Assembly: GCA_934591725.1 (NCBI GenBank)
Contig: CAKTPR010000066.1
Coordinates: forward strand, 1 to 11,958
Direction: 5' to 3'
DNA: 11,958 nucleotides
Source: an uncultured Oscillospiraceae bacterium
GTDB lineage: Bacteria; Bacillota; Clostridia; Oscillospirales; Oscillospiraceae
Shown here piece by piece: positions 6,586 to 11,958 of this stretch. A program made the translations under genes and the position numbers. The notes under the pieces were generated by a model. The model did no database searches, was not told the origin of the DNA, and worked only from the letters and a program-made list of their open reading frames with translations. The first letter of the stretch is position 1. Each line of letters starts with the position of its first letter.

Positions 6586-7233
6586 ATGAAAGGTCTGTGC
6601 GCGATAATTTCCGGCGGAGAATATTCGCCGATGGACGATATAAAGGCGGCGGAGTACATCATCGCCTGCGACCGCGGGTACAGCTACGCAAAGCGCAGCG
6701 GCATCGTCCCCGACCTGCTGCTCGGCGACTTCGACTCCTACACAGGCAAGCTCCCGGAGGGCGCGGCGGTCGAGCGCCTGCCGCGGGAGAAGGACGACAC
6801 GGACACGATGCACGCGGTGCGCCGCGCGCTGGAGCTGGGCTTTACGCGCATCAGCCTTTACTGCGCGCTCGGCGGGCGGCTCGACCACCTGCTTGCAAAC
6901 CTTCAGGCCGCGTCCTACGCGGCGGAGCGCGGAGTGCCGGTGCAGCTGTTCAGCCGCGGCTGTGAAGCGTACATCTTTTCCGGCGGGAGCGTCCGCATCC
7001 CGGCGCGCGCCGGCTGCTCGCTTTCGGTGCTGTCGCTCTCTGACAGGTGCACGGGCGTGAGCATTTCAGGCGTCAAGTACCCGGTAGAGCACGCGACGAT
7101 AACAAACCGCTTCCCTATCGGCACGAGCAACGAGTGGCGCGGTGAAGCACACATCAGCCTTGAGAGCGGCATAATGGCGGTGCTGCTGTGCCGCATGCCG
7201 GGAAGCGATCCGGCAGCAAAAACTTTCTGTTGA
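6586..7233 (+). CDS. thiN: Thiamine diphosphokinase, 215 aa
   Basis: Transfers a pyrophosphate group from ATP to thiamine to make TPP in the cytosol, the salvage step after import by ThiT. Family motifs are intact: ACDRGY (27-32), GDFDS (47-51), KDDTDT (69-74), GGRLDH (96-101) and, in the C-terminal thiamine-binding half, TSNEW (180-184). Length is normal for the bacterial ThiN family. The ATG at 6586 follows AAGGGAG with an 8-nt gap. It has its own promoter and is separated from the riboswitch-controlled thiT by a terminator, so TPP probably does not repress it directly. The last codons overlap the -35 box of the rpmH promoter. Confidence 0.95.
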   Translation: MKGLCAIISGGEYSPMDDIKAAEYIIACDRGYSYAKRSGIVPDLLLGDFDSYTGKLPEGAAVERLPREKDDTDTMHAVRRALELGFTRISLYCALGGRLDHLLANLQAASYAAERGVPVQLFSRGCEAYIFSGGSVRIPARAGCSLSVLSLSDRCTGVSISGVKYPVEHATITNRFPIGTSNEWRGEAHISLESGIMAVLLCRMPGSDPAAKTFC

Positions 7234-7259
7234 CAGGCTGAGATAATTTAGTATATAAT
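7230..7259 (+). promoter_or_regulatory. Sigma-A promoter for the rpmH operon
   Basis: Consensus TTGACA (7230-7235), an 18-nt gap, consensus TATAAT (7254-7259). The -35 overlaps the thiN stop codon. The start would be near 7266, giving a leader of about 90 nt with two small hairpins: TCGGGC/GCCCGA (7308-7322) and GTTGA/TCAAC (7324-7336). Confidence 0.85.
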
Positions 7260-7292
7260 AACCACTCGGCGGCACTGTCCGCCGAGTGGTTA
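7259..7292 (+). terminator. Strong hairpin after thiN, overlapping the rpmH promoter
   Basis: A perfect 14-bp stem (7259-7272 with 7279-7292, centred on CTCGGCGG/CCGCCGAG) with a 6-nt loop lies 25 nt after the thiN stop codon. The tail is CTTTTG, a weak T-run. Its first base is the last base of the rpmH -10 box, so the full hairpin forms only in RNA reading through from thiN. It most likely ends the thiN transcript. Confidence 0.6.
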
Positions 7293-7354
7293 CTTTTGTC
7301 AACTACTTCGGGCTTTGCCCGATGTTGAGTATCAACCTGAAAGGAGTGCACATC

Positions 7355-7489
7355 ATGCTTCGTACCTACCAGCCCAAGAAGATCCAGCGCAAGAAGGAGC
7401 ACGGCTTCCGCAAGAGAATGAAGACCGCTAACGGCCGTAAGGTTCTTGCCCGCCGCAGAGCAAAGGGCAGAGCAAAGCTCAGCTACTGA
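7355..7489 (+). CDS. rpmH: 50S ribosomal protein L34, 44 aa
   Basis: A small, highly basic protein of the large ribosomal subunit. The whole sequence fits L34: it begins MLRTYQPKKIQRKKEHGF and continues with KRMKTANGRKVLARRRAKGR. The ATG at 7355 follows AAAGGAG with an 8-nt gap. The frame is open further upstream, but that part is the leader and its hairpins. It is first in the rpmH-rnpA-yidD-yidC-jag cluster, behind a near-perfect sigma-A promoter, as expected for a highly expressed gene. Confidence 0.98.
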   Translation: MLRTYQPKKIQRKKEHGFRKRMKTANGRKVLARRRAKGRAKLSY

Positions 7490-7528
7490 GACACCCCCGG
7501 TGAAGCAGGTTTATCGAGAATAATTTTT

Positions 7529-7550
7529 AGGGCGGAGTGATCCGCCCTTT
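7529..7550 (+). terminator. Attenuator-like hairpin between rpmH and rnpA
   Basis: AGGGCGGA (7529-7536), GTGA loop, TCCGCCCT (7541-7548), then only TT before AGG. With a short T-run it probably gives partial termination, letting rpmH be made in excess of rnpA. The downstream genes still appear to depend on the rpmH promoter. Confidence 0.6.
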
Positions 7551-7595
7551 AGGTGTTTGTCCGGATAACCGGGCAGACAGGCAGGAGAGCGACTT

Positions 7596-7943
7596 TTGGA
7601 CGCCAGATGCACGCTAAAAAAGAACAGTGATTTCCGCCGGCTCTACTCCAAGGGCAAAAGCGCGGTCACGCCGTATATGGTGGTGTACTGCCGCCGCAGC
7701 CGCGAGGCGCATAACCGCACGGGCTACACCGTGTCCACAAAGCTCGGGCACGCAGTCGTCCGCAACAGGGTGCGCCGCAGGCTCCGGGAGATCTACCGGC
7801 TCAATGCCCCTTCCCTGAAAACGGGCTATGACATCATCATCGTCGCGCGCACAAGGTGCGTCGGCGCGGAGTATGCCAAGATGGACAGCGCCTTTCTCTC
7901 GGCGTGTGAAAAGCTCGGCCTGATGAAGGAGACGGCGGAATGA
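7596..7943 (+). CDS. rnpA: Ribonuclease P protein component, 115 aa, TTG start
   Basis: The protein cofactor of RNase P, which helps the catalytic RNA trim the 5' leader of pre-tRNAs. The N-terminal LKKNSDFRRLYSKGKS (7-22) and the RNA-binding signature RNRVRRRLRE (56-65) are typical, and the length is normal. Translation most likely begins at TTG (7596), with AGGAG 8 nt upstream; no in-frame ATG gives the conserved N-terminus. Its stop codon overlaps the start of yidD by ATGA, showing translational coupling. Confidence 0.96.
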   Translation: MDARCTLKKNSDFRRLYSKGKSAVTPYMVVYCRRSREAHNRTGYTVSTKLGHAVVRNRVRRRLREIYRLNAPSLKTGYDIIIVARTRCVGAEYAKMDSAFLSACEKLGLMKETAE

Positions 7944-8158
7944 AAAAGCTTATGCTTGCCGCCATCCGCTTCTATCGGAAGAGGATATCTCCGAGCCGTC
8001 CCCCCTGCTGCCGCTTTATTCCGACCTGCTCCCAATACGCCATGGAGGCCATTGAGAAGTACGGCGCCCTCAAGGGCGGCGTGCTCGCGCTCCGGCGTAT
8101 CTGCTGCTGCCATCCGTTTTATCACGGGCGGCGCGGCATCTACGATCCCGTACCATAG
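7940..8158 (+). CDS. yidD: Membrane protein insertion efficiency factor YidD, 72 aa
   Basis: A small membrane-associated protein that aids YidC-dependent insertion. The family signature is clear: FYRKRISPSRPPCCRF, IPTCSQYAMEAIEKYG, KGG, then RRICCCHPF and a terminal YDPVP. The end reads HPFYHGRRGIYDPVP, slightly longer than the common HP-GG-DPVP form. It overlaps rnpA by 4 nt and lies 30 nt before yidC, the usual order. Confidence 0.95.
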   Translation: MKKLMLAAIRFYRKRISPSRPPCCRFIPTCSQYAMEAIEKYGALKGGVLALRRICCCHPFYHGRRGIYDPVP

Positions 8159-8188
8159 CACACTTAAAGAAACAACAAGGAGATTCCC

Positions 8189-9598
8189 ATGGGCGAATTT
8201 ATTTGCAAGATCTTTGCCTGGCCGCTGGTCAAATTCTATGAGCTCACCGGCAGCTACGGCCTCGCCGTCGTGTTCTTCGCGCTTCTTGTAAACCTCCTCA
8301 TGACGCCTTTCATGGCGAAGAGCAAGAAGAGCATGATGCGTTCCACGCGCCTGCAGCCCAGGATCCAGGAGCTTCAGAAGCGGCACGAGGGCAACCCCCA
8401 GAAGCTCAATGCCGAAATGCAGAAGCTGTACAGCGAAGAGGGCGTCAACCCCATGTCCGGCTGCCTCTGGTCCCTGATCCCGTTCCCCATCCTTATCGCA
8501 CTTTACAGCGTCATCCGCCGTCCGCTGACGAGGATGATGTTCGTCACGCAGGATGTCGTTGACACCCTGCAGAACTTCTTCGTCGAGCAGGGCTGGTATA
8601 TCATCCCTGAGAAGGCCGACGCATATGTTGAGATAAAGCTCGCCGAGATCGCCCACACCCACTGGGACGAGGTGCAGTCCGCACTCGCAGGGAAGATCGA
8701 CGGCCTGATGAATATCGACTTTACCTTCCTCGGCGTCAATCTCGGCCAGCAGCCGGAGTGGAACTTCTTCTCCCACACCGACTGGAGCGATCCCTCCGTC
8801 TGGGCTCCCGCACTCGGTCTGTTCCTGATCCCGTTCATTTCGGCGGGTCTTTCGTGGCTCTCCATGAAGATCAGCAACATGGCAAATCCCGTGGACAACG
8901 CGCAGGCCGCGGCTTCCATGAAGAGCATGAACATCATGATGCCCCTCATGTCCGTCTGGATCTGCTTTGTCATGCCCGCCGCAATGGGCATTTACTGGAT
9001 CGCGAACTCCGTCTTCGGCATGATCCGCGACTATGTGCTCACCATGAAGTACAAGAAGCAGCTTGACATCGAGGACGCCGAGAAGGCCGCCATCCGCGCA
9101 GAGCGCGAGAAGGAGCTTGAGGCAAAGCGCCTTGAGACCGAGCGTCTCAGAGCCGAAGGCAAGACCGAGGTCAACGCCAACACCAGCAAGAAGAACCTTC
9201 GCGCAAGCGAGAAGCAGAAGAACGAGGAGCGCAAGGCCGCCCTTGAGAGAGCCGAACGCGCCGCAAGGCGTGAGCGTCTCGGCATCCAGGAGGCTGAGAT
9301 ACCCGCGTCGCAGGTCGGCAACCGCCGCTACGCGCGCGGCCGCGCCTATGTGCCAGACCGTTATTCCAATCCCGAGGCAGCCGAGGAGCAGACGCTCGCC
9401 GCCGCTGCCGAGTCCGAATTCGCTCCGGCAATAGACGAGACTATTCCCGACGATATCCCCGCAGCAGCCGAAGAGGCCGTCGCAGTCGGGGGCGCAGTTG
9501 AAGAGACTGCGGAAGCCGAGGAAGTGCCCGCAGACGCTGCTGACGAAGAGGTATCCGAGGCCGCAGCAGAGGAAGACTCCGCCAAGACCGAGGAATGA
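8189..9598 (+). CDS. yidC: Membrane protein insertase YidC/SpoIIIJ family, 469 aa, with long C-terminal tail
   Basis: Inserts and folds membrane proteins in the cytoplasmic membrane. Hydrophobic segments lie at about 22-42, 91-110, 205-226 and 246-285. The cytosolic loop KSKKSMMRSTRLQP and the EGVNPMSGCLW motif are typical. Residues 113-200 form an extracytoplasmic insert before the third helix. The tail after about 285 is unusually long: a charged, Lys/Arg/Glu-rich segment predicted to coil (about 290-365), a basic stretch to about 390, then an Ala/Glu/Asp-rich acidic end (395-469). Basic C-termini of this family bind ribosomes; the acidic end is unexplained. Residue 35, where SpoIIIJ has its key groove arginine, is Asn. 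No N-terminal lipobox is seen, unlike many Firmicutes homologues. AAGGAG lies 6 nt before the ATG. Confidence 0.95.
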   Translation: MGEFICKIFAWPLVKFYELTGSYGLAVVFFALLVNLLMTPFMAKSKKSMMRSTRLQPRIQELQKRHEGNPQKLNAEMQKLYSEEGVNPMSGCLWSLIPFPILIALYSVIRRPLTRMMFVTQDVVDTLQNFFVEQGWYIIPEKADAYVEIKLAEIAHTHWDEVQSALAGKIDGLMNIDFTFLGVNLGQQPEWNFFSHTDWSDPSVWAPALGLFLIPFISAGLSWLSMKISNMANPVDNAQAAASMKSMNIMMPLMSVWICFVMPAAMGIYWIANSVFGMIRDYVLTMKYKKQLDIEDAEKAAIRAEREKELEAKRLETERLRAEGKTEVNANTSKKNLRASEKQKNEERKAALERAERAARRERLGIQEAEIPASQVGNRRYARGRAYVPDRYSNPEAAEEQTLAAAAESEFAPAIDETIPDDIPAAAEEAVAVGGAVEETAEAEEVPADAADEEVSEAAAEEDSAKTEE

Positions 9599-9619
9599 CT
9601 GACAGGAGAATTTAACAAT

Positions 9620-10378
9620 ATGATCAAAACTTTGGAAAAGTCCGCCCGCACCGAGGACGAGGCCATTGCCGCCGCCCTTGCGGAGCTGGGTCTGGACAGG
9701 GACGATGTTTCCGTGGAGATCGTGGAGAGAGCCAAGTCCGGTTTTCTGGGCATAGGCGCTTCCCCCGCCGTCATCCGCGTCAGCTATGAGGCTGAGGATG
9801 AGCCCGCAGCGCCCGCTGCCGCTCCCAAGGCGGAGGCTCCCGCAGCACCGGCAAAGGCAGCTCCCGCAGCCGTCGTCGACGAGAACGAGGACTACGCCGA
9901 GATACGCAGATTCCTCACGGGTCTGCTTGAGCGCATGGGCGTCACTGCCGATATCGAGATCAGCCCCCGTGAGAACGGCGGCGTGAATGTGAACCTCAGC
10001 GGCAGCGGCATGGGCGCGATAATCGGCCGCCGCGGCGAAACGCTCGACGCCATCCAGCACCTGACCAATTACGTCGTCAACCGCGGGAGCGAGAAGCGCC
10101 TGCACATCAGCGTTGACGCAGAGTGCTACCGCAGCAAGCGCGAGGAATCCCTCACGCGCCTTGCCGAGAAGATGGCCGAGAAGGCGATCAAGTACAAGCG
10201 CAGCATGGCTCTGGAGCCGATGAACTCCTACGAGCGCCATGTCATCCACACCGCACTGCAGAATTACGAGGGCGTTACCACAAGCTCCACCGGAGTTGAG
10301 CCTAACCGCCGCGTGGTCGTGTCCTACGTTAAGCCCGACAAATCTGACAACAAGCCCCAGAGCAGAGAGTGGGCCTGA
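9620..10378 (+). CDS. jag: RNA-binding protein Jag/KhpB, 252 aa
   Basis: The domain order is complete: an N-terminal Jag_N domain (1-55, with KSGFLGIG), an Ala/Pro-rich linker (about 60-88), a KH domain (about 93-168) with the GRRG loop at 136-139, and an R3H domain (about 172-238) with Arg206 and His210 in the R-x3-H signature. Homologues (KhpB, EloR) bind RNA, pair with KhpA and influence cell elongation; the gene almost always follows yidC. AGGAG lies 11 nt before the ATG, slightly far. Start and length fit the family. It closes the rpmH cluster here; mnmE, often next, is absent. Confidence 0.95.
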   Translation: MIKTLEKSARTEDEAIAAALAELGLDRDDVSVEIVERAKSGFLGIGASPAVIRVSYEAEDEPAAPAAAPKAEAPAAPAKAAPAAVVDENEDYAEIRRFLTGLLERMGVTADIEISPRENGGVNVNLSGSGMGAIIGRRGETLDAIQHLTNYVVNRGSEKRLHISVDAECYRSKREESLTRLAEKMAEKAIKYKRSMALEPMNSYERHVIHTALQNYEGVTTSSTGVEPNRRVVVSYVKPDKSDNKPQSREWA

Positions 10379-10398
10379 TTTATTCATTTAATAACTTT

Positions 10399-10413
10399 AT
10401 GTGCCCGGCACAT
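10399..10413. promoter_or_regulatory. 15-nt dyad just before the acpP ribosome binding site
   Basis: ATGTGCC (10399-10405), a central C, GGCACAT (10407-10413) form a perfect inverted repeat one base before GGAGGT (10415-10420). It could be a regulator site or a small hairpin beside the ribosome binding site. It does not match the FapR or FabT operators I know. Confidence 0.35.
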
Positions 10414-10428
10414 CGGAGGTAATTGTAA

Positions 10429-10656
10429 ATGATATTTGAAAATGTAAGAGATGCCCTCGCAAAGCAGTTTGAGATCGACCCTGAGACCATCACCATGGAC
10501 ACCAGCATCGTCGACGATCTGGGTGCCGACTCCCTCGACGTCGTTGAGCTCATCATGTCCCTTGAGGATATGTTCGGCATATCCATTTCCGACGACGACG
10601 CAAGCCAGCTCGACACCGTGCGCCGCATCGTTGAGTATCTGGAAAAGCTCCAGTAA
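10429..10656 (+). CDS. acpP: Acyl carrier protein, 75 aa
   Basis: Carries growing acyl chains on a 4'-phosphopantetheine arm during fatty acid synthesis. The attachment site GADSLDVVEL (32-41) gives Ser35 as the modified residue; the acidic four-helix sequence and length are normal. GGAGGT lies 8 nt before the ATG. It stands alone, 50 nt after jag, with no fab genes beside it, and ends at a strong terminator. It may be cotranscribed with jag or have its own weak AT-rich promoter in the gap. An ACP for another pathway cannot be excluded, but nothing suggests one. Confidence 0.95.
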   Translation: MIFENVRDALAKQFEIDPETITMDTSIVDDLGADSLDVVELIMSLEDMFGISISDDDASQLDTVRRIVEYLEKLQ

Positions 10657-10677
10657 TTGAAGCTGACCTGAACCTAT

Positions 10678-10714
10678 AAAAATTCCTCGTACCGACCTGG
10701 TACGAGGAATTTTT
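10678..10714. terminator. Bidirectional terminator between acpP and trkH
   Basis: AAAAATTCCTCGTACC (10678-10693), a 5-nt loop, and GGTACGAGGAATTTTT (10699-10714) form a perfect 16-bp stem. T-runs occur on both strands (10710-10716 on plus; the A-run at 10678-10682 on minus), so it can serve both convergent genes. Confidence 0.92.
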
Positions 10715-10725
10715 TTGTATTTGCG

Positions 10726-11958
10726 TTATCTTCTCCATGTAGATGGCATGAGCATGACGAGTATCGGATAGAGCTCCAGCCTTCCCAAAAGCATAACGAA
10801 GGACAGCAGCAGCTTTGACGCGTCGGAGAACATACTGTAGTTCCCGTATGGGCCGTTGACGCCGAGGCCGGGGCCGATATTTGAAAGGCAGGCAAGCGAC
10901 GCGGAAAAGTTCGTCGCGGTGTCAAAGCCGTCGAGCGAGATGAGCAGCGTGCAGCTGAGGATGATGAATATGTACAGGACGAAATAGGTGTGCACGGCCT
11001 TGACCGTCTCCGGCGCGACGCGCTTGCCGTCTATCTGCACGGGGTTCACGCTGCGCGGATGCGCCATACGCCGCAGGTCGGAGAGCGCCGTTTTCACAAG
11101 GATCATCGCCCTTGAGAGCTTGAGTCCGCCGCAGGTGCTGCCCGCGCAGCCGCCTATCAGCATCAGCATGAGCAGCATCCACTTGGAATACTGCGGCCAG
11201 AGCGTATAGTCGACGGTCGCAAAGCTCGACGTGCTTATGCTCATGGAGACGTTGAAGAAGGCCTGATGCAGCGCCGTCGCGATGCTGCCGTAGTAGCCGC
11301 GGGAATAGAGGTTTATCGCGATCGACACGACCGCGAAGAGGACGATGCCGACAAAGCAGTGCAGCTCCTCATTTTTGAGCGCGGTACGGGCTCTGCCGGT
11401 GAGGATGCAGTAATAAATATAGAAGTTCACGCTGAAGAGCAGCTCGAACACCGTGGCGACGACCTCGATATACATGCTGTTGAACTCGCCGAGGCTCGCG
11501 TTGCGCGTCGAGAAGCCGCCGGTGCCGGCAGATGCGAAGGCGTGGCCGAGCGCTTCATATATGCTCATCCCGCCGCAGGCCAGCAGCACGAACTCCAGAA
11601 GCGTCATTCCGATGTAGATGAGGTAGAGTATCTTCGCCGTCTCGCGCACACGCGGGACGAGCTTGCCGACCGTGGGGCCAGGGAACTCCGCGCGCACGAT
11701 GTGCATAGAGTGCTCCCCGCTCATCGGCATTACCGCAAGCATGAACACCAGCACACCCATGCCGCCTATCCACTGGGACAGCAGCCTCCACAGCATGCAG
11801 CTGCGGCTGAGCGCTTCAACATCGGTCAGCACCGTTGCGCCGGTGGTCGAGAAGCCGGAGACGGACTCAAACAGCGCGTCTACAAAATCCGGAATATCCC
11901 CGCTTAAAATATACGGCAGCGCGCCGAGGAGCGACATGAGCATCCACGCAAGGCCGAC
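10726..11958 (-). CDS. trkH: TrkH/KtrB-family potassium transporter, C-terminal 410 residues, 5' end outside window
   Basis: A membrane channel subunit for K+ uptake, working with a cytosolic TrkA/KtrA-type gating protein not seen here. The frame is open through the right edge (VGLAW before the first visible Met), so roughly 70 N-terminal residues are missing by comparison with family length. Pore loops are recognisable: SGFSTTGAT (near 11833-11860), SAGTGGFST (near 11507-11533), SISTSSFAT (near 11215-11238) and NIGPGLG (near 10861-10885). The third has Ser where the filter glycine usually sits (TTTGFAT in many relatives). The C-terminal GRLELYP and PSTWRR fit the family. It is convergent with acpP across a shared terminator. 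Confidence 0.92.
   Translation of the reverse strand, partial: VGLAWMLMSLLGALPYILSGDIPDFVDALFESVSGFSTTGATVLTDVEALSRSCMLWRLLSQWIGGMGVLVFMLAVMPMSGEHSMHIVRAEFPGPTVGKLVPRVRETAKILYLIYIGMTLLEFVLLACGGMSIYEALGHAFASAGTGGFSTRNASLGEFNSMYIEVVATVFELLFSVNFYIYYCILTGRARTALKNEELHCFVGIVLFAVVSIAINLYSRGYYGSIATALHQAFFNVSMSISTSSFATVDYTLWPQYSKWMLLMLMLIGGCAGSTCGGLKLSRAMILVKTALSDLRRMAHPRSVNPVQIDGKRVAPETVKAVHTYFVLYIFIILSCTLLISLDGFDTATNFSASLACLSNIGPGLGVNGPYGNYSMFSDASKLLLSFVMLLGRLELYPILVMLMPSTWRR

Noticed and set aside
7826..10387. An 853-codon open frame on the minus strand across rnpA, yidD, yidC and jag
   Set aside because: It lies exactly antisense to well-conserved genes. Its product is a low-complexity Leu/Gly/His-rich sequence with no recognisable motif, explained by the GC-rich codon pattern of the plus-strand genes.

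Overview
The window looks like chromosomal DNA from a GC-rich, Gram-positive member of the Clostridia, probably a gut Oscillospirales relative. This rests on the strong GGAGG-type ribosome binding sites, the ECF thiamine transporter ThiT, the short rpmH-rnpA-yidD-yidC-jag cluster, and a SpoIIIJ-type YidC without the large periplasmic domain of proteobacteria. The genus cannot be fixed from the sequence alone.

Layout. (1) Positions 1-4574, minus strand: the first 1524 codons of a giant membrane enzyme of the cyclic beta-1,2-glucan synthase type (GT84 glycosyltransferase, glycoamylase-like domain, start of a GH94-like region), running off the left edge. (2) Positions 4575-5216: a non-coding stretch packed with hairpins. 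Its core is two 57-nt repeat units in inverted orientation, 53/57 identical, with a compensatory base-pair change in the shared 13-bp stem. (3) Positions 5217-5713: an AT-richer patch with a minus-strand ribbon-helix-helix regulator and a divergent small lipoprotein gene, separated by a perfect 17-nt dyad. (4) Positions 5691-7233: thiamine salvage. A promoter at the end of the lipoprotein gene drives a TPP riboswitch and thiT (thiamine uptake). A terminator with a promoter inside it separates thiT from thiN (thiamine diphosphokinase). (5) Positions 7230-10378: rpmH, rnpA, yidD, yidC and jag/khpB, the usual origin-proximal cluster for ribosomal protein L34, RNase P protein and membrane protein insertion, here without dnaA upstream or mnmE downstream. 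(6) acpP, encoding acyl carrier protein. (7) A bidirectional terminator, then a convergent minus-strand trkH potassium transporter gene cut by the right edge.

How the parts work together: ThiT brings in thiamine and ThiN converts it to TPP, and TPP then represses thiT through the riboswitch. A plausible translational switch is visible, with an anti-Shine-Dalgarno segment and a competing segment in the aptamer. YidD, YidC and Jag act together at the membrane insertion site.

No wholly new multi-gene system is evident. The most interesting items are the inverted hairpin-repeat cassette, the riboswitch expression platform, the promoter-in-terminator arrangements, and changes at usually conserved positions in YidC (Asn35) and TrkH (third filter loop).
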